The notes beneath the pieces were generated by a model, which saw only the letters and a program-made list of their open reading frames with translations, was not told where the DNA came from and ran no database searches. Both the position numbers and the translations under genes were made by a program. From VRUE01 sp963697695 (GTDB lineage Bacteria; Actinomycetota; Thermoleophilia; Solirubrobacterales; 70-9): a stretch of DNA of 64,000 bases. How positions within the stretch are numbered: the first letter of the stretch is position 1; the number at the start of each line of letters is the position of its first letter. Below, one piece after another: positions 34,700 through 42,767 of this stretch. The stretch spans positions 124,001 through 188,000 of the forward strand of contig OY969094.1 of assembly GCA_963697695.1 (NCBI GenBank), given 5' to 3'.

Positions 34700-35680
34700 T
34701 CAGGCGACGACGGTAAGCGCGCCGGGATCGACTTTCAGGGTCACCCGGGTCCGCTCGCCGATGTAGTCGCCGTCGACCTGGACCGGAAAGGGCCGGGTCG
34801 TGCCGTCCTTCGTCTCCGAGATCGAGGCAATGGTCGCCTCCAGCACGTCTTCGAAGTGGACGATCTGGCGGTGCCCGGCGGCAGCGCGGCGCTCGCCGAG
34901 GAGGCGGGTCATCAGGGTCGGCATGTCGCGCTGGGCCGCCCGCTTCAGCACCCCGACCGCGAGCGTTCCGTCGTCGAACTCGACCCCCTCGCAGACCCGT
35001 ACCGGGCGCTTGGCGAAGAAGGTGAAGGGGTCGGAGTTCTGGGCGAGAGCGGTGACCCCCTCGGCGCTCTCGCGACCGTCGATCTCGATCCGCATCTTGA
35101 CGGCGTTGTAGAGGTAGCTGCGGTAGAAGGCCGAGATCGCGGCCCAGCTGTAGTAGTAGGGACCGACCCGCGACTTCAGCTTCGGGTGGGCGTCGACCCG
35201 CTTGACCACGGTCGCGTCGATCCCAACCCCGCAGGAGAAGACGAAGTGGCGGTCATCGACCATGCCGAGGTCGATCCGGCGCGGCGTCCACTCGTCGGCA
35301 ACCGCCAGCAGGTGCTCGGTCGCGTCGACGACGTCGTTGGGGATGCCGAGCGTGCGGCAGACGACGTTGGTCGAGCCCCCCGGCAGCACCGAGACCGGCA
35401 CGTCGGTCCCAGCGAGACCATTGACGACCTCGTTCAGGGTCCCGTCGCCACCGAAGGCTACGACGATGTCGTAGCCATGGTCCCGCACCTCGCGCCCGAT
35501 CTCGGTCGCATGGTTCTGCGCCTCGGTGGCCACCGTTTCCACCTCATAGCGCCCCTGCAGCGCATAGACCACGAGATTCTTCAATCGGTCCGACACCGTC
35601 GTCGCGTACGGGTTGACGATGATCAGCATCCGCTTCTTGGCGGACTTCCGCGGCTTTCTAGAGCGAATTCTGCTGGTCAT
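34700..35680 (-). CDS. Diacylglycerol kinase-family lipid kinase
   Basis: The 326-residue product contains LIIVNPYATTVSDRL and the nucleotide-binding VAFGGDGTLNEVVNGL, then VLPGGSTNVVCRTLGIP, all hallmarks of DagK/YegS-type lipid kinases. It would phosphorylate diacylglycerol or a related lipid at the membrane, returning it to phospholipid synthesis. The first ~17 residues are strongly basic, and a start at the ATG of MLIIVNP is also possible. It stands alone, convergent with the acyltransferase gene. Confidence 0.9.
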   Translation of the reverse strand: MTSRIRSRKPRKSAKKRMLIIVNPYATTVSDRLKNLVVYALQGRYEVETVATEAQNHATEIGREVRDHGYDIVVAFGGDGTLNEVVNGLAGTDVPVSVLPGGSTNVVCRTLGIPNDVVDATEHLLAVADEWTPRRIDLGMVDDRHFVFSCGVGIDATVVKRVDAHPKLKSRVGPYYYSWAAISAFYRSYLYNAVKMRIEIDGRESAEGVTALAQNSDPFTFFAKRPVRVCEGVEFDDGTLAVGVLKRAAQRDMPTLMTRLLGERRAAAGHRQIVHFEDVLEATIASISETKDGTTRPFPVQVDGDYIGERTRVTLKVDPGALTVVA

Positions 35681-35944
35681 GCGCGAGCTATGCGCCAGCG
35701 CCCTTGACGCGAACGTGGGGCCGACGCCCGTGCAGCGTAGTGTGATTTAGGGCCGAGAACATCCATGCCTTGCCGGGCGGCTTGTGTCCGGTCCTCGCTG
35801 TTAGGATCGCGGCAGGCGTTGGAGCGCGCTTTGTGTGGCCCCGGCGTGGTTTGTGATCGGCAGGTGCGACTCTGGCGGAATGGCCAGGCCGGCTTGTTGG
35901 GGCTGATCTCGCTGGGAGTACGACGTGGAGCTGCAGAGGGCGTG

Positions 35945-36352
35945 ATGGAATCCGCCAACGTCACAGCGCCTTGGGCGAAGCTGCTTATCTTGCGCTGGGT
36001 GAATGCGTTCAACGCGCGAGACCTTGACGGTGTGTTGTCCTGTCTCCACCCCGACGTGGATTTTCGCCCGTTGAAGCTGATGGGTCTCAACGGCCCATAC
36101 CGTGGCCACGACGGGGTGCGGAACTGGTTCACCAGACTCGGCGATTTACACTACGCGCATTGCATTGACCTTTCTGATGTGAGGTCCGCGAACAAGGGCC
36201 AGCTCTTGGCGATCGGCGACTTGAGCGTGGCAGGACACGGTGCCGTCGCCCCGTTCTGCGCACTCCATCGGATCGGAGATGAACTGATCATTGCCGCCCG
36301 CCATTACTTCGGCAACCCGGACAGGGTGGCGCACCTTGACCTCGTCTCTTGA
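35945..36352 (+). CDS. SnoaL-like (NTF2 fold) protein
   Basis: The 135-residue product has the NTF2/SnoaL signature RWVNAFNARDLDGVLSCLHPDVDFRP followed by GHDGVRNWFTRLGD. The fold hosts small-molecule isomerases, hydratases and binding proteins, and the function here is not determined. The ATG at 35945 is preceded by AGAGGG; the in-frame sequence upstream to 35765 is cysteine- and arginine-rich and unlikely to be coding. It seems to be a single gene; base composition is slightly less GC-biased than its neighbours. Confidence 0.7.
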   Translation: MESANVTAPWAKLLILRWVNAFNARDLDGVLSCLHPDVDFRPLKLMGLNGPYRGHDGVRNWFTRLGDLHYAHCIDLSDVRSANKGQLLAIGDLSVAGHGAVAPFCALHRIGDELIIAARHYFGNPDRVAHLDLVS

Positions 36353-36428
36353 GCGTGAAAGGCAGGGCGATCGCTCTCCGGAGCCGGCCGGCTGCGGGGA
36401 GCTACACTGGGCTACCTGCTCGCTGGGT

Positions 36429-36491
36429 CCTCTATCGGCCCGCTCTCAATCCTCCGTGCAGAGCACATTCGCCGAGAGCGCCGGATAGAGG
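36429..36491 (+). other. Imperfect long hairpin upstream of the MpsC-like gene
   Basis: CCTCTATC (36429-36436) pairs with GATAGAGG (36484-36491), and GCTCTC (36442-36447) pairs with GAGAGC (36474-36479), around a 26-nt loop. It sits between two plus-strand genes and could end transcription of the SnoaL-like gene or form a structured leader. There is no T-run. Confidence 0.4.
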
Positions 36492-36577
36492 GCTGTAGCC
36501 ATGACAGACATATCTTGCTGGGCCGCAGGTCATTGCCGTGGCCAAAATGCGCGCCGAATGCAGAACGGAGGCATCTG

Positions 36578-36937
36578 ATGCCCACGTCTGCACCCCTAAG
36601 GGGTGGCGAGCTGAACGCCGCCATCACCAGCGCGCTGGTCGGTATCCAGAACCAGTATCTCGGCCGCGGTCCGAAGACCGCGTCGACTTTTCATCAGGGG
36701 AACGTGCTCGTGACGCTCATGCACGACGTTCTGACCCCTGCGGAGATATCGCTTACCGAGACCCACCGCCGCGACGTCGTGACCAACATTCGCCATCTCT
36801 TCCAGCAGACGATGGAAGACGACTTCAGGGAGGCAGTCGAGAGGCTCTCGGGTCGCAGGGTGGTCGCCTTTATCAGCGGCAATCACGTCGCCCCTGACAT
36901 CGCCGCCGAGCTCTTCATCCTCGACGAGCCGATCTAG
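36578..36937 (+). CDS. MpsC/DUF2294 family protein
   Basis: The 119-residue product matches the DUF2294 (MpsC) family: NAAITSALVGIQNQYLGRGPK, then HDVLTPAEISLTE and GRRVVAFISGNHVAPDIAAELFIL. In staphylococci MpsC belongs to a membrane-potential-generating system, but most family members are stand-alone soluble proteins of unclear function, and no MpsA/B partner is present here. GGAGG seven bases before the ATG at 36578 supports this start. Confidence 0.8.
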   Translation: MPTSAPLRGGELNAAITSALVGIQNQYLGRGPKTASTFHQGNVLVTLMHDVLTPAEISLTETHRRDVVTNIRHLFQQTMEDDFREAVERLSGRRVVAFISGNHVAPDIAAELFILDEPI

Positions 36938-36959
36938 CTGCGACTTTGAGTGTCGTCCT

Positions 36960-37976
36960 TTACGAGGCGGCCTGCTCGGTCGCCTCGTAGCGGATCACCT
37001 CGCCGTCGTCGGCTTCGCGGACGCGGCCCTCGTTGACGAGCAGGTCGGCGTGGCCGATCACCTCGGAGAGGGTGAGGAAGGCTTGAGTGACGGCGACGTT
37101 GCCCCAGAGGGCCTGGGCCAGTTCGTAGCCGCTGCACGGGCGCTCCTCGATCAGCTTGAAGATCTTCTCCTTGCGGCGCTCGTGCTTGACCAGGCGGTCG
37201 TCGATCAGGGCGACGTGGTCGACGACCGGCTCGCCGTGGCCGGAGAGGACGACCTCGGCCGGCATCTCACGTGTTTTGCGCAGCGACTCGATGTAGGTGA
37301 CGAGCGCCTGCGGCCTCTCGCTGGACCCGTCCAGGGGCCGTGAGATCAGCGGGTTGGAGGAGATGTGGGCGATCAGGTGGTCGGCTGCGATCAGGATGCG
37401 CCGCTCGGCGTCCCAGAAGACCGTGTCGGAGGGACTATGGCCCGGGCGGTGCAGTGCCTGCAAGGTGCGGTTGCCGAAGGGGATCTCCTCGCCGTCTGCC
37501 AGCGGCCTGGTCACAGCCACGTGCGAGCCCCAGCCGCGGAAGCTGCGCGAGACGCTGCGCAGCGCCACGGTCACCTCCTCGGGGATGCCGTTGCGCAGCA
37601 TCAGGTCGACGGCGAAGCGGTCCTCCGCCTCGGCGTCCTCGTCGAAGTTGGCCAGCCGCTCGGCGGCGACGCCGATCGCCGCCACCTGGGCGCCGGAGTG
37701 CTGGACGACGATCTCGACCAGCCCGAGGTGGTCGATGTGCTGGTGGGTGACGATGACCAGCTCGAGGTCGTCGATCGAGTGGCCGCGTCCGGCCAGCTGC
37801 GACTGCAGCTCATCCAGCGCCTTGCCCGAGTTGGGTCCGGTGTCGATCAGGGTCAGCGGCTCGTCCTCGATCAGGTAGCAGTTGACCCGGCCCACCGCGA
37901 AGGGGGTGGGGATGCGGAGGCGGTGGATTCCGGCGTCTTCGGCCCTGCGCAGCGCCAGCTCGGGCGTCAGGCTCAC
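36960..37976 (-). CDS. Metallo-beta-lactamase fold hydrolase with C-terminal winged-helix-like domain
   Basis: From a GTG at 37976 the product has 338 residues. The metal motif THQHIDHLG (HxHxDH) is followed by LHRPGHSPSDTVFWD and ILIAADHLI, then SGHGEPV. The C-terminal ~80 residues (KHERRKEKIFKLIEERPCSG) match the extra domain of LACTB2/glyoxalase-II-like hydrolases, which act on RNA or thioesters; the substrate is unknown. GTGA overlap couples it to the phosphohexomutase gene. The ORF extension upstream of 37976 is antisense-like and excluded. Confidence 0.85.
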   Translation of the reverse strand: MSLTPELALRRAEDAGIHRLRIPTPFAVGRVNCYLIEDEPLTLIDTGPNSGKALDELQSQLAGRGHSIDDLELVIVTHQHIDHLGLVEIVVQHSGAQVAAIGVAAERLANFDEDAEAEDRFAVDLMLRNGIPEEVTVALRSVSRSFRGWGSHVAVTRPLADGEEIPFGNRTLQALHRPGHSPSDTVFWDAERRILIAADHLIAHISSNPLISRPLDGSSERPQALVTYIESLRKTREMPAEVVLSGHGEPVVDHVALIDDRLVKHERRKEKIFKLIEERPCSGYELAQALWGNVAVTQAFLTLSEVIGHADLLVNEGRVREADDGEVIRYEATEQAAS

Positions 37977-39355
37977 GCCCGTATCAACCCCAGGACCTCG
38001 CCCCGCTTCGCCTCCATGTCCTCGCGTGAGATCAGCGACTCGAGGTTGAGGCGCAGCAGCGGCTCGGTATTGGAGGGGCGGACGTTGAAGTGCCACTCCG
38101 GATAGTCGACCGAGATGCCGTCGAGGCGGGTCTGCTCGCCGTCGCCGTAGCGCTCGGCGATCTCGGCCATCTTCGCCTCTGGGTCGGAGACCTCGGAGTT
38201 GATCTCGCCCGAGATGAAGTAGCGGGAGCGAAACTCGGCCATCAGCTCGGCGAGGCTGCGGCCGTCGACCGAGAGCAGCTCCAGCATCAGCAGCGCCGGG
38301 ATCGTGCCCGAGTCGGCGTTCCAAAAGTCGCGGAAGTAGTAATGGCCCGAGACCTCGCCGCCGAAGACGGCGCTCTCCTCGCGCATCCGCGCCTTGAAGA
38401 AGGCATGGCCGACCCGCGAGAGGGCGGAGCGGCCGCCCTCGGCGGCGACCAGGTCGGGCACGGCGCGGCTGGAGCGCGGGTCGTAGAGGATCGTCGCTCC
38501 CGGGTTCTTCGCCAGTGCGGCGCGGGCCAGCAGGGCGCAGATGAAGTCGCCGTCGCAGAACTCGCCGCTGCCGTCGATGAAGAAGCAGCGGTCGGCGTCG
38601 CCGTCCCAGGCGATGCCGAGGTCGGCGCCGGTAGAGCGAACCCGCTCGATGATCATTTGCCGGTTCTCCTCCAGCAGCGGGTTCGGCTCGTGGTCGGGGA
38701 ACTCGCCGTCGGGCTGGAAGTACATCTCCTCCAGGTCGAGGCCGAGCCCTTGGAGGGTCGGGCCGACCATCGGGCCGCCCATCCCGTTGCCGCCGTCGAC
38801 CACCACCTTCATCGGCTTCACCTTGGACGGGTCGATGAAGGAGAGGGCGTGGGCGCGGTACTCGTCCCAGATATCGACCTCCTCGAAGGAGCCGCCACCG
38901 GGGGCGGGGCCGAGTCCGGCTTCGATCTCGCGGCGCACGTCGCCGATCCCGGCGTCGCCGGAGAGCGCCAGCGCCCCCTCGCGGACCAGCTTGACCCCGG
39001 TGTAGGCCTTCGGATTGTGCGAGGCGGTCACCATCGCGCCGCCGTCGAGATCGCGCGAGCCGACCAGGTGGTAGAGCATCTCGGTGGCGACCATGCCGGC
39101 GTCGAGAACGATGGCGCCCTCGAAGATCAGGCCGTCGCGCAGCTCTGCCGCCATCTGTGGGGCGGTGAGGCGCATGTCGCGGCCGAGGCCGACCCGCAGC
39201 TCACTGGGCTGCTTGCCCCGCAGCCGCGCCAGCACGCGGGCGAAGGCGCGGCCGATCGCGTGCGCGGTCGTCTCGTCCATTTCCGATCCGTAGAGGCCGC
39301 GGATGTCATAGGCCTTGAAGATCCCTGCCGGTGCCAACGTCGGTTGCTCGGTCAA
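37973..39355 (-). CDS. Phosphomannomutase/phosphoglucomutase
   Basis: The 460-residue protein is a four-domain alpha-D-phosphohexomutase: FKAYDIRGLYG at the N-terminus, the phosphoserine loop VTASHNPKAYTG, the metal loop AWDGDADRCFF, the sugar-binding GEVSGHYYF and the C-terminal phosphate loop RPSNTEPLLRL. It interconverts hexose 6- and 1-phosphates, feeding GDP-mannose or UDP-glucose synthesis and hence the polysaccharide pathways in this window. It overlaps the HIT gene before it by 4 nt and the hydrolase after it by 4 nt. Confidence 0.93.
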   Translation of the reverse strand: MTEQPTLAPAGIFKAYDIRGLYGSEMDETTAHAIGRAFARVLARLRGKQPSELRVGLGRDMRLTAPQMAAELRDGLIFEGAIVLDAGMVATEMLYHLVGSRDLDGGAMVTASHNPKAYTGVKLVREGALALSGDAGIGDVRREIEAGLGPAPGGGSFEEVDIWDEYRAHALSFIDPSKVKPMKVVVDGGNGMGGPMVGPTLQGLGLDLEEMYFQPDGEFPDHEPNPLLEENRQMIIERVRSTGADLGIAWDGDADRCFFIDGSGEFCDGDFICALLARAALAKNPGATILYDPRSSRAVPDLVAAEGGRSALSRVGHAFFKARMREESAVFGGEVSGHYYFRDFWNADSGTIPALLMLELLSVDGRSLAELMAEFRSRYFISGEINSEVSDPEAKMAEIAERYGDGEQTRLDGISVDYPEWHFNVRPSNTEPLLRLNLESLISREDMEAKRGEVLGLIRA

Positions 39356-39840
39356 AAGGCTCCCTTCAGCGCCTCGTAGCTCTGCTCCAGCGTCTGCGGC
39401 ATCACCTTGGTGTCGGCGATCACCGGCATGAAGTTGGTGTCGCCGCCCCAGCGGGGGACGACGTGGAGGTGGATGTGGTGCTCGACCCCCGCGCCGGCAA
39501 CCCGCCCTTGGTTGAAGCCGACGTTGTAACCGTGGGGGTCGTAGACGCCTTCGAGCCGACTCATCGCTCGCTGTGCCAGCGACATCATCTCCGCCACCGT
39601 CTCGGCCGGCAGATCCTGGATCCGCCCGATGTGGCCGAAGGGGGCGACCATCAGGTGGCCGTTCGTGTACGGGTAGAGGTTGAGGATGACGAAGCAGCTC
39701 TCACCCCGGTGGACGATCAGGTTCGCCTCGTCATCGTCTGCGGCCGGCTTGGCACAGAAGATGCACTCGTCCTCGATGTCCTTGGAAGCGTCCTTCACGT
39801 AGGCAAGGCGCCAGGGCGCCCAGATGCGGAAATTGGCCAC
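39352..39840 (-). CDS. HIT family AP4A phosphorylase/hydrolase-like protein
   Basis: The 162-residue product has the histidine triad HIHLHVVPR with flanking FNQGRVAGAGVEH, and an N-terminal ECIFCAKP cysteine pair that can bind zinc. It resembles actinobacterial AP4A phosphorylases (Rv2613c type), which split diadenosine tetraphosphate. It is the first gene of a three-gene run with the phosphohexomutase and the hydrolase. The ATG at 39840 gives the typical family N-terminus RIWAPWRLAYV. Confidence 0.9.
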   Translation of the reverse strand: MANFRIWAPWRLAYVKDASKDIEDECIFCAKPAADDDEANLIVHRGESCFVILNLYPYTNGHLMVAPFGHIGRIQDLPAETVAEMMSLAQRAMSRLEGVYDPHGYNVGFNQGRVAGAGVEHHIHLHVVPRWGGDTNFMPVIADTKVMPQTLEQSYEALKGAF

Positions 39841-39857
39841 AGCCCGGATCCTATGGG

Positions 39858-39907
39858 GACGTGCCCTTTATTGAGCACCCATGCAGGCACATAAACGAGG
39901 GCACGTC
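39858..39907. repeat. Spaced 10-bp inverted repeat, REP-like palindrome
   Basis: GACGTGCCCT (39858-39867) and AGGGCACGTC (39898-39907) are perfect inverted arms around a 30-nt centre. A related GGGCGTGTC follows at once. It fills the gap between the corA stop and the HIT start, both on the minus strand. It could terminate corA, or be a repetitive extragenic palindrome; no other copy was seen in this window. Confidence 0.5.
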
Positions 39908-39917
39908 TTAGGGCGTG

Positions 39918-40925
39918 TCAGAGCCAGCCGCGACGGCGGAAGTAGGCGACCATGCCGACGAGCAGGGCGACCATCACCCCGAGGACAGCCCAGAAGGCGG
40001 CAGCGCCGCCCTCTCCCGGCACATGCGAGTTCATCCCCCAGATGCTGGCCAGCAGGGTCAGCGGCAGGACGATGACGCTGATCGAGGTGAGCACGCGGAG
40101 GATGTCGTTGACACGGTGGGAGATCACCGACTCGTTGGTCTCCTCCAACGCCTCGGCGACCTCCTTGTAGTTCTCCAGCATGTCCCAGATCCGCTCGTGG
40201 GCATCGACGATGTCGTCGAAGTAGATCTCGAGGTCGAGGTCGGTGGCGAGGTAGCGCTGCTTGACTTTCTCCAGGTCGCGCAGCACCGGTCGCTGCGGGC
40301 GGATCACCTTGCGGAAGTTGATGATCTCCTGCTTGACGTTGGAGATGTCGCGCACGACCTCCTCCGAGCGCCCCTCGAAGATCTCGTCCTCGAGGGCGTC
40401 GAGCTTGTTGCCGATCTTGCGCAGCATCGGGAAGCAGTAGTCGAAGCTGTCGTCGACGAGCCGGTAGAGCAGATAGCCGGAGCCGCGTGAGAAGAGCTGT
40501 TCGCGCAGGTCCTCCTTGGTCCGGCAGCGCTCGAAGAGGTACTCGACCGGCTGCAGCGGCTGGTTGGGGATCGTCACCACGTAGCCGGGCCCGACGAAGA
40601 GGTCGAGCTCGCCCGTGCCCAGCCGGCCCGCGGCGGGGTCGAAGACGGGGAAGTGGAGGACGATGAAGAGGTAGTCGTCGTAGACGTCGATCTTCGGCCG
40701 CTGGTTGCGCGAGAGCACGTCCTCGAGGTCGAGGGCGTGGAAGTCGAAGTGCTCCTCCAGCCAGGTGCGCTCGAGAGCGCCCGGGCGCTCGATGTTGACC
40801 CAGCGCAGGCCGCGGCCGTCGATTTCCTCGATCCGCGGCGCGCGGGGCTCAGCCTGTGCAGAGGGAGAGCTAAGGTCGCTGCGCCGGGCGGCCCGACGTA
40901 GCCTCGGCTTCGGAAGGTTCGGCAT
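39918..40925 (-). CDS. corA: CorA-type magnesium/cobalt transporter
   Basis: The 335-residue product has a long soluble N-terminal domain with the coiled stalk (KLDALEDEIFEG) and two C-terminal membrane helices (ISVIVLPLTLLASIWGMNS and AVLGVMVALLVGMVAYF). They are joined by the signature GMN, here WGMNSHVPG, and the protein ends basic. CorA pentamers take up Mg2+ down the membrane potential. The variable residue before GMN is tryptophan rather than the common tyrosine. It is a single gene. Confidence 0.92.
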   Translation of the reverse strand: MPNLPKPRLRRAARRSDLSSPSAQAEPRAPRIEEIDGRGLRWVNIERPGALERTWLEEHFDFHALDLEDVLSRNQRPKIDVYDDYLFIVLHFPVFDPAAGRLGTGELDLFVGPGYVVTIPNQPLQPVEYLFERCRTKEDLREQLFSRGSGYLLYRLVDDSFDYCFPMLRKIGNKLDALEDEIFEGRSEEVVRDISNVKQEIINFRKVIRPQRPVLRDLEKVKQRYLATDLDLEIYFDDIVDAHERIWDMLENYKEVAEALEETNESVISHRVNDILRVLTSISVIVLPLTLLASIWGMNSHVPGEGGAAAFWAVLGVMVALLVGMVAYFRRRGWL

Positions 40926-41040
40926 CGCTCTGGCCGATCTTGTCGTCGGGCATGACGGGCATGGTGACGAGAAGGTTAACCGTGACCCACCTCAATCGTG
41001 ACCGGGAAACCCCCTGGTAAGGTTCTTCCCAACATAAGCG

Positions 41041-41157
41041 CCACATCTAGAGGGGTGGAGGGACTGGCCCAGTGAAGCCCCGGCAACCACCTCGAGCCAT
41101 CGGTTCGAGGGGAGGTGCCAACTCCAGCAGGCCATGCAAAAGGCCTGGAAGATGTGG
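41041..41157 (+). promoter_or_regulatory. SAM-I (S-box) riboswitch aptamer
   Basis: The leader of the threonine synthase gene contains the S-box core: GAGGGACTGGCC, then GAAGCCCCGGCAACC, then GGTGCCAACTCCAGCA and GGAAGATG. P1 is formed by CCACATCT (41041-41048) and AGATGTGG (41150-41157). S-adenosylmethionine binding stabilises P1 and should favour the terminator downstream. The motif order and conserved bases match the SAM-I class. Confidence 0.93.
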
Positions 41158-41172
41158 GGGACGTCCGATCGG

Positions 41173-41201
41173 ACCTCTGCCCCACACAGGCGGAGGTTTT
41201 T
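41173..41201 (+). terminator. Riboswitch-controlled intrinsic terminator
   Basis: ACCTCTGCC (41173-41181) pairs with GGCGGAGGT (41189-41197), with one G-U pair, and is followed by five T residues (41197-41201). GTGGGG at 41154-41159, part of P1, can instead pair with CCCCAC at 41180-41185 to make an antiterminator. So high SAM should switch the downstream genes off. Confidence 0.9.
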
Positions 41202-41227
41202 CATTTGGCGAAGGAAAGCGAGATCGG

Positions 41228-42460
41228 ATGTCAATAGAAAACTTGAGGTGCAAGGAGTGTGGGACGGCCTTCGAGCTCGGCGCCCACTTTGCCTGCGACA
41301 ACTGCTTCGGCCCGCTGGAAGTGACCTACGATCACTCCGCGCTCGATCCGGCCGAGACGAAGCGACGGATCCAGGCCGGCTCGCAGGGAATCTGGCGCTA
41401 CGCGGACTTCCTTCCTTTCGAGGGCCGTCCCGGCGATCCGCTGGAGCCCGGCCTGACGCCGCTGCTGCGGGCCGACCGACTCGCCGACCGACTCGGCCTC
41501 GACGCCGAGCTGTGGATCAAGAACGACGCCGCCAACCCGACCCACTCCTTCAAGGACCGGGTAGTCGCGGTGGCCGTCGCCAAGGCTCGCGAGCTCGGCT
41601 TCGACACCGTCGCCTGTGCCTCGACCGGCAACCTCGCCAACGCCGTTGCCGCCCATGCCGCCGCGGCCGGTCTCGCTTCCTACGTCTTCGTCCCCGCCAA
41701 CCTCGAGGAGCAGAAGCTGCTCGCCACCGGCATCTACGGGACAAACCTGGTCGGCGTGCGCGGCAACTACGACGACGTCAACCGCCTCTGTACCCAGCTT
41801 GCCGAAACCCGGCCCTGGGCCTTCGTCAACGTCAACCTCCGTCCGTACTACGCGGAGGGCTCGAAGACGCTCGCCTATGAGACGGTCGAGCAACTGGGTT
41901 GGGAGCTGCCGGACCGCGTCGTTTGCCCGATCGCCTCGGGCTCGCTCTTCACCAAGGTCGGGCGGGGCTTCCAGGAGTGGCTCGACCTGGGGCTCGTCGC
42001 CGGCGAGCAACCGGTCTTCAACGGTGCCCAGGCTGAGGGCTGCAGCCCGGTCGCAACGGCATTCGCCGAAGGCTGGGACGTCTGCAAGCCACAGCGACCG
42101 GAGACGATTGCCAAGAGCCTCGCGATCGGCGACCCCGCCGACGGTCCTTACGCCGTCGAGCACGCGCGCAAGACCAACGGTGCGATCGATTCGGTCAGCG
42201 ACGAAGAGATCCGTGAGGGGATCCGGTTGCTCGCGGAGACGACCGGCATCTTCACCGAGACCGCGGGCGGGGTCACCGTCGGCGTTCTCGCCAAGCTGGC
42301 CGAACGCGGCGACATCGCCAGCGGCGAGCGCGTCGTCGTCTACATCACCGGCGAGGGCCTGAAGACCCTCGACGCAACTCGCGATAGGTTCCGGATGCAC
42401 GAGATCGATCCAGATCTCGACAGCTTCGAAGCCGAGTTCCGCCAGGAGGTAACCGTCTGA
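41228..42460 (+). CDS. thrC: Threonine synthase
   Basis: The 410-residue product starts at the ATG after the riboswitch. It has a small cysteine-rich N-terminal segment (CKECGTAFE...CDNCFGPLE, likely a zinc ribbon) and a PLP fold-type II core with the Schiff-base lysine in NPTHSFKDR near residue 108, ACASTGNLANAVAAHAA and PIASGSLFTKV. It converts O-phosphohomoserine to threonine. Control by SAM makes sense because O-phosphohomoserine/homoserine is shared with methionine synthesis. It overlaps the sulfur carrier gene by one base. Confidence 0.93.
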   Translation: MSIENLRCKECGTAFELGAHFACDNCFGPLEVTYDHSALDPAETKRRIQAGSQGIWRYADFLPFEGRPGDPLEPGLTPLLRADRLADRLGLDAELWIKNDAANPTHSFKDRVVAVAVAKARELGFDTVACASTGNLANAVAAHAAAAGLASYVFVPANLEEQKLLATGIYGTNLVGVRGNYDDVNRLCTQLAETRPWAFVNVNLRPYYAEGSKTLAYETVEQLGWELPDRVVCPIASGSLFTKVGRGFQEWLDLGLVAGEQPVFNGAQAEGCSPVATAFAEGWDVCKPQRPETIAKSLAIGDPADGPYAVEHARKTNGAIDSVSDEEIREGIRLLAETTGIFTETAGGVTVGVLAKLAERGDIASGERVVVYITGEGLKTLDATRDRFRMHEIDPDLDSFEAEFRQEVTV

Positions 42461-42732
42461 TGGCAGTCACCGTGAAGATCCCGACCCAGCTGCGCGCCGC
42501 GACCGGGGGAGAGGCCGAGCTGGAGGTGTCCGGCTCGACCGTCGGCGAGGTGCTCGACGCCGTTTTCGACGCTCACGGCGACCTGCGCGAGCGGATCACC
42601 CAGGACGGCGATCTGCGCCGCTTCGTCAACGTCTACGTCAGCGGCGAGGACATCCGCTTCCAGGAGGGCCTGCAGACGCAGATCGACGACGGCGCCGAGG
42701 TCACCATCCTTCCCGCTGTCGCGGGTGGCTGA
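42460..42732 (+). CDS. Ubiquitin-like sulfur carrier protein (MoaD/CysO type)
   Basis: The 90-residue product has the beta-grasp pattern VTVKIPTQLRAATGG...VGEVLDAVF and ends VTILPAVAGG. The terminal Gly-Gly is needed for adenylation and thiocarboxylate formation. It follows threonine synthase with a one-base overlap (TGATG) under the SAM riboswitch. Sulfur transfer to homocysteine or cysteine synthesis is therefore more likely than molybdopterin synthesis. No activating enzyme (MoeB/ThiF) or desulfurase is in the window. Confidence 0.88.
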   Translation: MAVTVKIPTQLRAATGGEAELEVSGSTVGEVLDAVFDAHGDLRERITQDGDLRRFVNVYVSGEDIRFQEGLQTQIDDGAEVTILPAVAGG

Positions 42733-42767
42733 AGCATTCAGCACCCCATAGGGGGTACAAAGCTTCG

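Noticed and set aside
42733..42767. CACCCC-ATA-GGGGGT hairpin between the sulfur carrier and the nucleotidyltransferase as a terminator
   Set aside because: Stem is only five to six base pairs with no T-run, and the GGGGG may simply be part of a ribosome binding region.
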